A model generated the notes under the pieces. That model had not been told where the DNA came from, did not search any database, and saw only the letters and a program-made list of their open reading frames with translations. The position numbers and the translations under genes were made by a program. 64,000 bases of DNA from Thioflexithrix psekupsensis (lineage in GTDB: Bacteria > Pseudomonadota > Gammaproteobacteria > Beggiatoales > Beggiatoaceae), in contig NZ_MSLT01000012.1 in assembly GCF_002149925.1 (NCBI RefSeq), forward strand, positions 744,001-808,000, read 5' to 3'. Positions 37,250 through 47,074 of this stretch are shown one piece after another. How positions within the stretch are numbered: the stretch's first letter is position 1; every line of letters begins with the position of its first letter.

Positions 37250-38455
37250 ATGGCCGCTTTTGAATACACTGCCCTAGATGCCAAAGGACGTACCCGCAAA
37301 GGCGTGTTAGAAGGAGATACGGCGCGTCAAATTCGCCAGCAATTGCGGGAACAGGGTTTATCTCCGTTGACCATTGATGAGGTGATGAAAGCCAGTCAGC
37401 AACAACGCCGTTCTCATACGCGTGTGGGTGCGGCGGATTTGGCTTTATTCACTCGTCAATTGGCGACGTTAGTCAAATCAGGGTTGGCATTGGAAGAGGC
37501 TTTGCGGGCGATCTCTGAACAAACTGAAAAAGCGCGTTTAAAAAGTTTACTGTTAGCGGTGCGGGCGCGGGTGCTAGAAGGGCATAGTTTAGCCGAAGGT
37601 TTGGCCTTGTTTCCTAAAGTTTTTCCTGAATTGTATCGCGCTACGGTGGCGGCGGGGGAGCAGTCGGGACATTTAGATATTGTGTTGGAACGGTTAGCGG
37701 ATTACACCGAAACGCGCCAACATATTCGCCAAAAAACTTTGTTGGCTTTATTTTATCCCGCGTTGCTGACTACTGTGGCTTTATTGGTGGTGGTGGGTTT
37801 ATTGGCGTATGTTGTACCACAAGTGGTACAAGTGTTTTTAAACACGCGCCAAGAATTACCGTTATTAACTCGTTTATTAATTAATATCAGTGATTTTTTA
37901 AAAGAGTGGGGCGGGATTTTATTATTATTCTTAGCGATGGGCGTGATGGGATTTAGTTATTTATTACGTTATGAATCTTTTTTAAAACGTTTTCATCATC
38001 TATTATTACATTTACCCTTAATTGCGCGTTTAGAACGCGGAGCCAATGTAGCACGTTTCACGCGGACATTAAGCATTCTCATGGCCAGCAGTGTGCCGTT
38101 GTTGGATGCGTTACGAATTACTGCGGAGGTGGTGAGTAATCGTTTGATTCGTGAGGCTATTTTATTGGCTTCGGATCGGGTGCGAGAAGGCAGTAGTTTG
38201 CACGATGCCTTAGCGGCATCGGGTTTATTTCCGCCCATGACGGTGTATTTAATCGCCAGTGGTGAGAGCAGTGGCCGTTTAGATGAGATGTTAGAGCGCG
38301 CCGCGACCACGCAAGAACGGGAATTAGAGTCATTAATTGCGATTTTTTTAGGGTTATTTGAGCCGTTATTAATTTTACTCATGGGTGGCGTGGTATTAAC
38401 CATTGTTTTAGCGATTTTAATGCCCATTTTTGAATTAAATCAATTGGTACAGTAA
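37250..38455 (+). CDS. gspF: Type II secretion system inner-membrane protein GspF
   Basis: GspF is the polytopic platform protein of the type II secretion system. The N-terminus (MAAFEYTALDAKGRTRKGVLEGDTAR region) is diagnostic of GspF over PilC. Two T2SSF domains follow (LALFTRQLATLVKSGLAL and ARFTRTLSILMASSVPLL), with three membrane helices near residues 170, 225 and 375. Other gsp genes are not adjacent, so the operon is dispersed. The gene is followed by a MITE. Confidence 0.9.
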   Translation: MAAFEYTALDAKGRTRKGVLEGDTARQIRQQLREQGLSPLTIDEVMKASQQQRRSHTRVGAADLALFTRQLATLVKSGLALEEALRAISEQTEKARLKSLLLAVRARVLEGHSLAEGLALFPKVFPELYRATVAAGEQSGHLDIVLERLADYTETRQHIRQKTLLALFYPALLTTVALLVVVGLLAYVVPQVVQVFLNTRQELPLLTRLLINISDFLKEWGGILLLFLAMGVMGFSYLLRYESFLKRFHHLLLHLPLIARLERGANVARFTRTLSILMASSVPLLDALRITAEVVSNRLIREAILLASDRVREGSSLHDALAASGLFPPMTVYLIASGESSGRLDEMLERAATTQERELESLIAIFLGLFEPLLILLMGGVVLTIVLAILMPIFELNQLVQ

Positions 38456-38479
38456 GCGTTTTCAGAATTTCAGAATTAG

Positions 38480-38860
38480 TATACTAAAAAGATTTAATTT
38501 ATAAAGTTCTTATTTATCAGAATCAGAATTTACAGACACAAGAATTTTCAAAATTAATTCTTGCCAGTGGTTTATTTTCAGCAGATTTTTTTATTCTTTA
38601 AGTAGTTAAATAAAAATATTAAGGTATTAAAAGCGTTCAGAATTTTCACATTTCTACCGCCCCCCTACCCCCCTCCTGCTAGGAGGGGGGAAAGAGATGA
38701 GGTTATCTTGTTGAATTTTAACCATAAAAATAACCTCTTTCTCCCCCTCCTAGCAGGAGGGGGCTGGGGGGCGGTAGAAATATTAATATGCCAGATTATT
38801 TTCCTTTAGGTACTTAATTCTGAAAATCCTGAAATTCTGTCAATTCTGATTCAGACAAAA
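38480..38860. repeat. MITE copy E, interrupted by a second palindromic element
   Basis: The left terminus is TATACTAAAAAGAT at 38480; the core TATCAGAATCAGAATTTACA runs to about 38600 and resumes at about 38818 (TTCTGAAAATCCTGAAATTC) to the right core CTGATTCAGAC. A foreign segment of about 200 bp sits between TTTAAGTAGTTAA (38598) and TTTAGGTACTTAA (38805), an imperfect direct repeat. The outer right terminus is missing. The interval 38456-38885 holds no gene. Confidence 0.7.
38650..38781. repeat. Large GC-rich inverted repeat nested in MITE copy E
   Basis: The arms of about 57 bases begin ATTTCTACCGCCCCCC and end with its complement at 38781. Each arm contains a small hairpin (CCTCCT GCT AGGAGG) and ends near AGGTTAT/ATAACCT. 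The transcript would fold into a long hairpin and could stop transcription in either direction. Confidence 0.85.
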
Positions 38861-38885
38861 AATAATTATTGTGAGGGATAACATC

Positions 38886-40193
38886 ATGTTTGAACGTCCT
38901 AAAGGGGGTTCACGCGCTTTATTGGTGAGTATTGAATTTAGTCGAGGACATGTGGCTTCACCTGACGCAGACGAGTTTGCCGAATTGGCGCGCTCTGCGG
39001 GCTTGCACGTGATTGCGGAGTGGCGATTAAAGAGAAATACAGCACCCGACAGTAAATTTTTCCTAGGCGAGGGTAAAGTAGAAGAAATTACGGCTTACGT
39101 GGCAGAGCATCAAGTGGAATTGGTGTTGTTTAACCACGAATTACAAGGCTCGCAGGAGCGTAATTTAGAAGAAAAAATTGCCTGTCGGGTGATGGATCGA
39201 ACGGGATTAATTCTGACTATTTTTGCCGAGCGGGCGCGTTCATCTGAAGGACAATTGCAGGTGGAATTGGCACAATTGGAGTACACATCAACGCGCTTAG
39301 TGCGGGCGTGGAAGCATTTGGAACGACAAAAAGGCGGAATTGGTTTACGCGGTGGGCCAGGTGAAACCCAGTTGGAAGTGGATCGGCGTTTAATCACTGA
39401 TCGCATTAAACAAACCAAGCAACAGTTGGCAAAAATGAAGCAGCAGCATCAATTAAGCCAACGCGCTCGCAAACGTGCCGAGTGGCCGACCGTGTCCTTT
39501 GTGGGTTATACGAACGTAGGAAAATCGACTTTATTCAATCGCTTAACGCAAGCAAAAACCTATGCGGCGGATCAATTATTTGCCACATTAGACACAACGG
39601 CACGTCGTTTAGAATTGGGCGATCACAGTCCTATTATTCTGACGGATACGGTGGGTTTTATTCAACAATTGCCTCATACTTTAATTGAAGCGTTCCATGC
39701 GACCTTAGATCAGGTGGCGAATGCGGATTTATTGTTACACGTCGTGGATGCCAGCGATCCAGAGCGACAAGAGCGGATTGAACAAGTGCAAGCCGTTTTA
39801 GCCGATATTCACGCGGATCATGTGCCGCAACTGCTTGTTTATAATAAAATAGATCGTTTAGACATGCCTGCCAAAATTGAGTACGATGCCCACGGCAAAA
39901 TCCAAAAAATTTGGTTATCCGCCCACACAGGAGACGGTTTGGCGCAATTACACCGCGCCTTAATGCACTATGTGAACACAGATCGTATTCATAATTGGAT
40001 ACGCATTCCCGCCGAACAAGGCCAAATACGCGCCCGTTTCTACGAATGGGGACACGTGATTCAAGAGGAATACTGCGATGATGGTGGGTTCTTGTTAGAA
40101 GTTGAAATTCAAAACCGCTATTTTCAAGAATTACAACACAGCGATCCCCGCATACAAGTAGATTTGACGCGGCCGGTGAGTGGGGTGGGATAG
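38886..40193 (+). CDS. hflX: Ribosome-associated GTPase HflX
   Basis: HflX is a GTPase that splits stalled ribosomes. The N-terminal HflX domain contains VLFNHELQGSQERNLEEKI and DRTGLILTIFAERARSSEGQ, followed by GGIGLRGGPGETQLEVDRR. The G domain shows G1 GYTNVGKSTLFN, G3 DTVGFI and G4 NKID. I choose ATG 38886, since GTG 38871 lies within GTGAGGGA, which can serve as the ribosome site. A MITE fragment ends about 25 bases upstream. The usual neighbours hfq and hflKC are absent. Confidence 0.93.
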   Translation: MFERPKGGSRALLVSIEFSRGHVASPDADEFAELARSAGLHVIAEWRLKRNTAPDSKFFLGEGKVEEITAYVAEHQVELVLFNHELQGSQERNLEEKIACRVMDRTGLILTIFAERARSSEGQLQVELAQLEYTSTRLVRAWKHLERQKGGIGLRGGPGETQLEVDRRLITDRIKQTKQQLAKMKQQHQLSQRARKRAEWPTVSFVGYTNVGKSTLFNRLTQAKTYAADQLFATLDTTARRLELGDHSPIILTDTVGFIQQLPHTLIEAFHATLDQVANADLLLHVVDASDPERQERIEQVQAVLADIHADHVPQLLVYNKIDRLDMPAKIEYDAHGKIQKIWLSAHTGDGLAQLHRALMHYVNTDRIHNWIRIPAEQGQIRARFYEWGHVIQEEYCDDGGFLLEVEIQNRYFQELQHSDPRIQVDLTRPVSGVG

Positions 40194-40261
40194 GTTTTTT
40201 GAATGCGATATTTGAAAATTTTGAAAATTCCGCACATTCGCCATCATGGACAATAAGCACA

Positions 40262-41035
40262 ATGAAAATCGCCTCATGGAATGTTAATTCATTACGGGTT
40301 CGTTTGCCGCATGTTTTAACATGGCTCAACACCCATGCGCCTGATGTATTGGCATTGCAAGAAACAAAAGTGGAAAATGATAAATTTCCCCACGCCGAAT
40401 TAGAAGCCGCAGGTTATCACGTCGCCTATTCAGGACAAAAAACTTATAACGGTGTCGCTTTATTAACCCGCGAACCATTGGCATCGCCGTTATTATATGA
40501 TTTTCCCGACCAATCAGACCCACAACGCCGCATTATTGGGACGCATTATGGATCAATTTATGTGTTAAATATCTATGTGCCGAATGGAGAAGATTTATTG
40601 TCAGAAAAATTTATTTATAAAATGCAATGGCTGACCGCATTAGAAAGTTTAATAAAAACCTTATTAGCCAATTATCAACACGTTTTAATACTAGGTGATT
40701 TTAATATTGCGCCCGCGGCTATTGATGTTTACGATACAACAGTGTGGCATGAGCAGCAGATTTTATGTAGCACCGATGAACGTGAGACATTACAGCGTTT
40801 GTATGCACTAGGATTGGTCGATTGTTTTCGCCACAAAGCGGGAGATACGGTGCAATTTAGTTGGTGGGATTACCGCGCTGCACGTTTTCGACGCAATCAA
40901 GGACTACGCATTGACTTGATTCTTGCCTCATCGGCATTGGCGACAAAATGTGTCGCTTGCGACATTGATAAAATGCCCCGCACTTGGGAAAAACCCTCTG
41001 ATCATGCGCCAGTTTGGGCTAATTTTGCGATTTAA
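40262..41035 (+). CDS. xthA: Exodeoxyribonuclease III
   Basis: XthA is a Mg-dependent AP endonuclease and 3'-5' exonuclease for base-excision repair. The start MKIASWNVNSLRVRLPH and the catalytic residues in LALQETKVEN, LILGDFNIAP, SWWDYRAA, LRIDLILAS and the final SDHAPVW are all present. It has 257 residues, the normal length. ATG 40262 is chosen by homology of the N-terminus. Confidence 0.93.
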   Translation: MKIASWNVNSLRVRLPHVLTWLNTHAPDVLALQETKVENDKFPHAELEAAGYHVAYSGQKTYNGVALLTREPLASPLLYDFPDQSDPQRRIIGTHYGSIYVLNIYVPNGEDLLSEKFIYKMQWLTALESLIKTLLANYQHVLILGDFNIAPAAIDVYDTTVWHEQQILCSTDERETLQRLYALGLVDCFRHKAGDTVQFSWWDYRAARFRRNQGLRIDLILASSALATKCVACDIDKMPRTWEKPSDHAPVWANFAI

Positions 41036-41075
41036 TGGTTTTTTCTGAACTTTTAACGGATAACAGGATAAACGA

Positions 41076-41999
41076 ATGACTTTATTTCCTGATATAGATG
41101 AATTACTGGCGTTGCGCCATCAAGCCCGTGGGATTGGTTTGGTTTCTGCGACAAAAACGAGTACACCGCTAAGTGGTTTGTATGCTTCAGTGTTTCGTGG
41201 TCAAGGGATGGATTTTGATGAAGTGCGCGAATATCGGGCAGGAGATGAAGTACGTCATATTGATTGGCGTGTCACAGCGCGAATGCGTAAACCGTATTTA
41301 AAAGTGTTTCGTGAAGAGCGCGAGCGCGATGTGGTGCTGTGTGTTGATTGTAGTCGAAAAATGGCACTTGCCACACAAGGCACGTTTAAATCCATTCAAG
41401 CCGCCCGCGTGGCGGCGTTGCTGGGGTGGAGTGCGCAGGCGCATGGGGATCGGGTTGGTGGCGTATTATTTGGGCGAGAAGCCTTGTCTTTCTTCGCGCC
41501 CAGTCGTGCGTTACGGACATTTAGCCAATTTTTACGTGCGCTGGCTCAAGCTCCCAGCGAGTTGAATAATGCACCTGTCACTGATTTGGCGCATGTTTTA
41601 CCCGTGCTGAGTCGCAGTACAGATACAGGGTCATTACTGTTTATCCTCACCGATTTTAACTGGATTTCTGTCACGACTTTACAACGCCATTTAAGCCTAT
41701 TGCATCAACAACACGAAGTGGTACTGATTGCATTGGATGACGTTGTGGATTACGAATTGCCTGCGGTGGGTTGGGTGAATTTTATAGAAGAAGAAGGGAG
41801 AAGCGTGCGTGTCAACCTAGACGATGAGACAGCCCGTATGCGCTACCGCCAAGCGTGGCATGTGCGTCGGGACGCACTCATTCAAACGTGTCGCCGCTTG
41901 GCGATTGACTTTTTTAGTGTACACACGGATCAAGACCCCTATGAAGCGGTGATTACGGGATTACGCCAACGCGCTGCACGAAGCCGCGCCCATCGCTAG
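41076..41999 (+). CDS. DUF58 domain-containing protein
   Basis: The 307-residue protein shows the DUF58 signature FDEVREYRAGDEVRHIDWR and a vWA-like fold after it (VVLCVDCSRKM, LLFILTDFNW). Such proteins usually pair with a MoxR AAA+ ATPase in chaperone-like systems, but none is adjacent here. It has no membrane segment. Confidence 0.85.
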   Translation: MTLFPDIDELLALRHQARGIGLVSATKTSTPLSGLYASVFRGQGMDFDEVREYRAGDEVRHIDWRVTARMRKPYLKVFREERERDVVLCVDCSRKMALATQGTFKSIQAARVAALLGWSAQAHGDRVGGVLFGREALSFFAPSRALRTFSQFLRALAQAPSELNNAPVTDLAHVLPVLSRSTDTGSLLFILTDFNWISVTTLQRHLSLLHQQHEVVLIALDDVVDYELPAVGWVNFIEEEGRSVRVNLDDETARMRYRQAWHVRRDALIQTCRRLAIDFFSVHTDQDPYEAVITGLRQRAARSRAHR

Positions 42000-42036
42000 G
42001 GGTCTGTTTTCCATAGAAAAAAGACATTTCCTCGCC

Positions 42037-42522
42037 TTAAATCCGTCTAAAAATTTTAAGCGGATAATCAGGAAATTGGGCTTTTAATTTTGCCAATTGT
42101 TTCTCAGCGGCCGCGACAGAAGGATAAGCGCGGCCATGTCCGCGTTCGCGCCACCCCCCTAAACCCTCATCTGACCACTCACTGGGCGATTTCTTGTTAA
42201 ACATCAGACAAACCACATAACCCGATTGGATTTGTCCTTTTTCTTCGGGTGGCAATTCAATATCTGGAATGGCTTGAGAAACAAAATCTTTATCGCCTTG
42301 GTTTAATCCCGCATTTTCCAGTTCATTTTCCAGTTCCAATACCACATCATCACCATAAGCAGGGGCGTGAGCGGGGCTGCTCCCATCATTGGCGATTTCC
42401 TCTAGGCGTTTTTGCAAGCGCAAAATCTCTTCTAAATCACGCAATTCATTTAAATCATGATCTTGTCTTGCTTGTTCTTCTTCTAAACGTTTTAAGCGTT
42501 GTTCTAACGTTTCTTGTCGCAT
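42037..42522 (-). CDS. Hypothetical protein with N-terminal coiled coil
   Basis: The protein of about 161 residues starts MRQETLEQRLKRLEEEQARQ and is strongly charged and helical to about residue 50. The C-terminal part (GGWRERGHGRAYPSVAAAEK and LKAQFPDYPLKIFRRI) looks like a small folded domain I do not recognise. ATG 42522 has GGAG about 11 bases upstream; a longer start at 42540 is possible. The gap 42541-42762 shows no feature. Confidence 0.6.
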   Translation of the reverse strand: MRQETLEQRLKRLEEEQARQDHDLNELRDLEEILRLQKRLEEIANDGSSPAHAPAYGDDVVLELENELENAGLNQGDKDFVSQAIPDIELPPEEKGQIQSGYVVCLMFNKKSPSEWSDEGLGGWRERGHGRAYPSVAAAEKQLAKLKAQFPDYPLKIFRRI

Positions 42523-42762
42523 CACTTTTATGCTCCACATTCCAGCAATAAGCGGTTTTATTGATCATCCATTCATGTTTCGTTCATTTTCATGAAAATT
42601 GAATGCACAGATCGCTTATCAAATAATAGGCCAAAAACAACAGTCTAGTTTGAACCACTTTATCTCTCCGTACAAACATCTTTTATTTTTATAAAACGAA
42701 CAAGTGGGCTGTTTAAAATCAGTCACATTTTGAAAAATCGACAAGTGTTGAGGGGACTAAGG

Positions 42763-45654
42763 CTATTTGCTCAAATACGGCTCAATCAACAGACAAATGC
42801 CCTCCTCATCAAAGGCGCGTGCCAATTCTCTCGCTCGCTCAATAAACAGAGTCAAACGGGCATCTTTTTCTTCTAAATGTGCCAAATAATCCAAAATACC
42901 ACCGATGTCGCCCATCATGGTCAATTCGTACAAAAATGAGGCTTGTTCGGCAGAGGGACCTATCATGGTTTGTTGATCACGGGGAGTGGCTTGAGTTGTT
43001 GTAATATACTCCCAGGTCAAATGCAGATGACGTTGTAAACAGTCAATTAATAGCGAATATTGTAATGGTTTGCTTAAAAAATCATGACAACCTGCATTAA
43101 GACTGGCTTGGCGATGGTGTTCAAATGCACTGGCAGAAACGGCAATAATTGGCGTATCTTTAGCAATTATTCCCGTGCGTAATTGCCGTGCAATAGAAAA
43201 GCCATCTTGTTCTGGAATCATTAAATCTAAAAAAATTAAAGCAGGCTTTTGTTTAGCGATTAAAGACAAGGCGGTTTTTCCTGAATCAGCCGCGCTCACA
43301 ATAAAGCCCAATGGTGACAACATATCCACTAATAATTGTCGATCTTTGGGATGATCATCAATGACTAATAAGTGACAAATAGGCTCGGCGAAACCGATAA
43401 GCCGCGAAGTAGTGACTTCACTGTGCTGATCCCAATCAGGGCGTTCTGCCGCGGTCAGTGGCAAAGACATGGTGAATATTGTTCCTTTGCCCAATTCGCT
43501 TTCAACGCTTAATTGTCCTCTCATTGCCAACACTAATTGATGGGTAATGGACAAACCTAATCCCGTGCCTTCTTCTCGATAATGTCGTTCCCCGACTTGC
43601 TGGAAAGGTTTAAAAATATGTTTTAAATCATTTTTTGCAATGCCTACTCCCGTGTCTTCGATAATAAAATAGAAATAACCGTTTTCCTCTTTGACAATTA
43701 ATTTCACCCAACCTTCTGAAGTAAATTTAACCGCATTGCCTAATAAATTAATTAAAATTTGCCGTAATCTTTTCTCATCGGCTTCGATCAAATCGGGCAA
43801 AGGCGAGGCAGGTTCATAAATAAAACTAATGCCTTTTTGTTGTGCGCGAATTTTGAATAAATCAGTAATTCCTTGCATGAAATTAGTAAACAAAATGGGT
43901 TCAGGTTGTATGTCTAAACGCCCTGCTTCCACTTTTGACAAATCTAAAATATCATTAATTAATGTTAATAAATAATCGCCACTGCGTTGAATAATGCCTA
44001 ATCCTTCGCGTTGTTCTGGGGTTAATTGCGGTTGATTAGATAGAATTTGCGCATAACCTAAAACACCATTTAATGGCGTGCGCAATTCATGGCTCATATT
44101 GGCGAGAAAAGTGCTTTTTGCCTGATTCGCCAATTCAGCACTTTCTTTGGCCAAACGCAATTCCTGTTCATGACGGCTAATAATTCGTGTGGTGAAATAG
44201 GCAATGGTAATCGAAGTTAATAAGCTGATAAAAAAGACTAAACCTAAAATAGATTGGCTGGTGTCTTGTGTTTGCTTGACACTTTCCTTAACTTGAGTTA
44301 AATCAGCTTGCAAGCTGTTAATAATATCATCAATTTGATTAATTTGGCTGTTAATTTGGCTGGCAATTTCTTGGGTTTTGCTGGATAGAATAGCAATATT
44401 ATTTTCCGTTTCAATCATTTTATTTTTTAAGGAAAAAATATTATTTTGCTCAGAAAAGGCCTTAACTTCTCGCGTAATCACCCCGATATTTTCCGCTAAC
44501 ACAGGATTGCGTTGCGCCAAATCGCTGAGGGCAAAACTGTCTGCGGCACTGATAAAGCGCGTGAGGGCTTCTTGAAAATATTGATATAAATTATTAACCG
44601 CTTCTTGATTACTGACATAAGTCACGCTATTTAATAAACCAATCGCTAAATGTCCTTCGGCTTTAATATCCAATGCGTAATTTAAATCAGTCATCACCTG
44701 TTCCACTAAAGTATCTAAAGAACTGGATAAGGTTTCACTGGTTTCTCGATAATGCTCTTTTAATTCTTTTTTCTCAGTTTCAATCAAACTGTCAATATAA
44801 AATCTAATCTCTTGTAAAGTGTCTCTTTGGGTTTCCAATTTTTTAGGATCAAATTCTTGCATTTGTTCCAGCCATTTGACTGCATTTTGTAAAGTTTCCG
44901 TTAAAGATTGATCCATTTCAGTTTGCGCACTGATGACTTTCAAACGTTCCTCAATGGCAGTAAAAATCATATAGCAGTTAATTTCATCAGGCTTAATAAA
45001 ACGATAATGCAAACATTGGGTTAATTGCTGCAATTCGGTCATGACAATGAGCCGCGCCATATAAAACTCCACCAATTGACGCACCGCCACTTGATGGCGG
45101 CGACTGGTGCGTTTGGCAAATAAACGATTTAATGAATGCACGCCATAAATAATAGGATTCGTATTGTCCACTAAAATATTTTGCAATCTTAATAATTCAA
45201 TACTAAAATTATGCACTTCTTGTTGCAAATCTAAATAATGCCCTGTTTCTATCTGCAAATTCGTTAAAACCATGGACATTTCTTCAGTACTTTGTTTCAC
45301 AGGCAATAACGCATGTTCACTGGTATGTTCACTGAGAATAGTGATATTGCTTTGAATATCATTAAGCAAATGGGTTAATTGCAAATAAATCGTTTCTAAT
45401 TGTTTTTTATTTTCTGCACGGGCGAGAATTGGCGCGCTGGCGGCCAAGCGACCACTCTGCTCAGACAAACGCAAGGCACTGATTACCGTTGGGACGGTAC
45501 GATCTGTGGCATCGTCTATCATGTGTTCAAATTCCGCAAAAACGTATAAAGCCAATCCCGTAATAAATAAAATTTGAACAACAATCCCAAAAAATGCCAA
45601 ATAAAGTTTGACCGTAAAATGATTCGCAAAATTAAAAAATATCATGTTGTTCAT
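42763..45654 (-). CDS. TorS-like hybrid sensor histidine kinase with receiver domain
   Basis: This is a 963-residue membrane sensor. A first helix ([18 protein letters not shown]) and a second ([18 protein letters not shown], about residue 475) enclose a large helical periplasmic region of TorS type ([20 protein letters not shown]). HisKA ([20 protein letters not shown]), HATPase ([37 protein letters not shown]) and a receiver domain ([24 protein letters not shown]) follow. The last 100 residues are helical and could be a degenerate Hpt, but no clear phospho-His motif is seen. It occupies the position after lptF where lptG is usual. Confidence 0.88.
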   Translation of the reverse strand: MNNMIFFNFANHFTVKLYLAFFGIVVQILFITGLALYVFAEFEHMIDDATDRTVPTVISALRLSEQSGRLAASAPILARAENKKQLETIYLQLTHLLNDIQSNITILSEHTSEHALLPVKQSTEEMSMVLTNLQIETGHYLDLQQEVHNFSIELLRLQNILVDNTNPIIYGVHSLNRLFAKRTSRRHQVAVRQLVEFYMARLIVMTELQQLTQCLHYRFIKPDEINCYMIFTAIEERLKVISAQTEMDQSLTETLQNAVKWLEQMQEFDPKKLETQRDTLQEIRFYIDSLIETEKKELKEHYRETSETLSSSLDTLVEQVMTDLNYALDIKAEGHLAIGLLNSVTYVSNQEAVNNLYQYFQEALTRFISAADSFALSDLAQRNPVLAENIGVITREVKAFSEQNNIFSLKNKMIETENNIAILSSKTQEIASQINSQINQIDDIINSLQADLTQVKESVKQTQDTSQSILGLVFFISLLTSITIAYFTTRIISRHEQELRLAKESAELANQAKSTFLANMSHELRTPLNGVLGYAQILSNQPQLTPEQREGLGIIQRSGDYLLTLINDILDLSKVEAGRLDIQPEPILFTNFMQGITDLFKIRAQQKGISFIYEPASPLPDLIEADEKRLRQILINLLGNAVKFTSEGWVKLIVKEENGYFYFIIEDTGVGIAKNDLKHIFKPFQQVGERHYREEGTGLGLSITHQLVLAMRGQLSVESELGKGTIFTMSLPLTAAERPDWDQHSEVTTSRLIGFAEPICHLLVIDDHPKDRQLLVDMLSPLGFIVSAADSGKTALSLIAKQKPALIFLDLMIPEQDGFSIARQLRTGIIAKDTPIIAVSASAFEHHRQASLNAGCHDFLSKPLQYSLLIDCLQRHLHLTWEYITTTQATPRDQQTMIGPSAEQASFLYELTMMGDIGGILDYLAHLEEKDARLTLFIERARELARAFDEEGICLLIEPYLSK

Positions 45655-45703
45655 TCAACCGTGAATTCAGAAAATAAAACAGGTGTTATTTTCACTCTGT
45701 CCT

Positions 45704-46774
45704 CTATTTTAGTATCGTCTTGGCATGACGTTGATTACGCCAATAAGGCCAGTATAGAAAAAATGCAATAATAATCACCAATAATCCATGTACCCACCAC
45801 AAACCTAATTCAGGAGACACATCACCACGCTCTACCCATTTTTTAGCGATATTTAATAAATTATTATAAATTAAATAGATTAATATCCCAAAAAATATTT
45901 TAGCATATTGTCCTTGTCGCGGCGTGGTGCGCGACAACGGTACGGCTAATGTGGCCAATAAAATAACCGATAATGGTAAAGACAATCGCCATTGCAATTC
46001 TGCTTGATATTCCACATCAGTCACTCCCCATAAGGCTGTGGTGGGTAAGGTTTCATGGTTAAAACCATCGGCCTCGTCCCACAGTCGCGGAATTAAAATA
46101 CGATGTTCGGCAAAAGCAATTTTTGTGTAATCTAATTGCTCTGGAGTCACTTGGTAACGGTAGCCATTTTGTAGAAAAAAATACAATTCTCCGTCTTCCA
46201 ATACCTGTTCTCCACGCTGCGCGGTAATGATCGCCCATTGTTCTGGATGGTTGGCTTGGGCGAAAATGTGTTGAAACTGGCGATTTTCCAAGTTTTCTAC
46301 ATAAAAAATGCCTTGTCCGCCTAAAAATTCTTTGAATCGCCCTGCAGCAATACCACTGATCTCCGCGTCAGCACTGGCTCGGCTGGCTAAACGCTTGCCT
46401 TCGTGTTCTGCCCAAGGGGCCAGAAATAAAGACAGCAACGCCACGCAAAACGCAAATAAAGTGCCTAATCCCACAATCGCCCCCAACGGCACGCCCACAC
46501 CACAGGCCGCCAATGCCGTCATCTCGTTATCTTTGTATAAACGCCCTAATGCCAATAAAATGGCTAAAAAAAACGCCAAAGGTAAAATTAACATTAAATC
46601 ACTGAGTAGTTTTAATCCTAACAATTGTAAGATAAAATCAGCCGCTATACTGCCCGAAGCCGCTTGCACAAGGTATAACATAAAGCGGTGACTGATATAA
46701 ATCAACAACAACAGTGCGGTTAATGCCAACAGGGTGTAAATAATCTCACGAAAAAAGTAGCGAATAATGATCAA
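45704..46774 (-). CDS. lptF: LPS export ABC transporter permease LptF
   Basis: LptF is one of the two permeases of the LptB2FG machine that extracts LPS from the inner membrane. The N-terminus (IIIRYFFREIIYTLLALTALLLL), GLKLLSDLMLILPLAFFLAI and the charged ACGVGVPLGAI loop are typical, and three more membrane helices lie at the C-terminus. It has 356 residues. It is divergent from pepA, as in most Gammaproteobacteria. The usual partner lptG does not follow. Confidence 0.92.
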   Translation of the reverse strand: MIIIRYFFREIIYTLLALTALLLLIYISHRFMLYLVQAASGSIAADFILQLLGLKLLSDLMLILPLAFFLAILLALGRLYKDNEMTALAACGVGVPLGAIVGLGTLFAFCVALLSLFLAPWAEHEGKRLASRASADAEISGIAAGRFKEFLGGQGIFYVENLENRQFQHIFAQANHPEQWAIITAQRGEQVLEDGELYFFLQNGYRYQVTPEQLDYTKIAFAEHRILIPRLWDEADGFNHETLPTTALWGVTDVEYQAELQWRLSLPLSVILLATLAVPLSRTTPRQGQYAKIFFGILIYLIYNNLLNIAKKWVERGDVSPELGLWWVHGLLVIIIAFFLYWPYWRNQRHAKTILK

Positions 46775-47014
46775 AAAAAATACTCCCTAGTCCATGTCGG
46801 TTGCAAAAAATTATCGCCATCGGTTTAAAAATTAAACTTTAAAATCATAGAATTGCATGGTTAGCTTGATTTTTTTACACGAACCAAAATCATCAAACTC
46901 AGTTTCAACGCTTACCATGACAAAATCAACTCAATTTTACAAGTTTATGGGGAAACAGGTATAGTGGCAGTAGAAATCACCCCTCATTTTTTTTGGCAAA
47001 TTGAGCAAACTCGG

Positions 47015-47040
47015 CAACTGCCCACTGAAATAGGCAGTTG
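47015..47040 (+). promoter_or_regulatory. Stem-loop in the pepA leader
   Basis: A perfect 8-bp stem (CAACTGCC / GGCAGTTG) with a 10-base loop ends 34 bases before the pepA start. No U-tract follows, so it is not a terminator. The role is unknown. The rest of the divergent region 46775-47068 shows nothing else clear. Confidence 0.4.
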
Positions 47041-47074
47041 ACGCTAGAAAAAACAATTATCACTGGGAATGCGT

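Noticed and set aside
38871-38885. GTG 38871 as the hflX start
   Set aside because: It lies within GTGAGGGA, which fits a ribosome site for ATG 38886, and the family N-terminus begins at MFERP.
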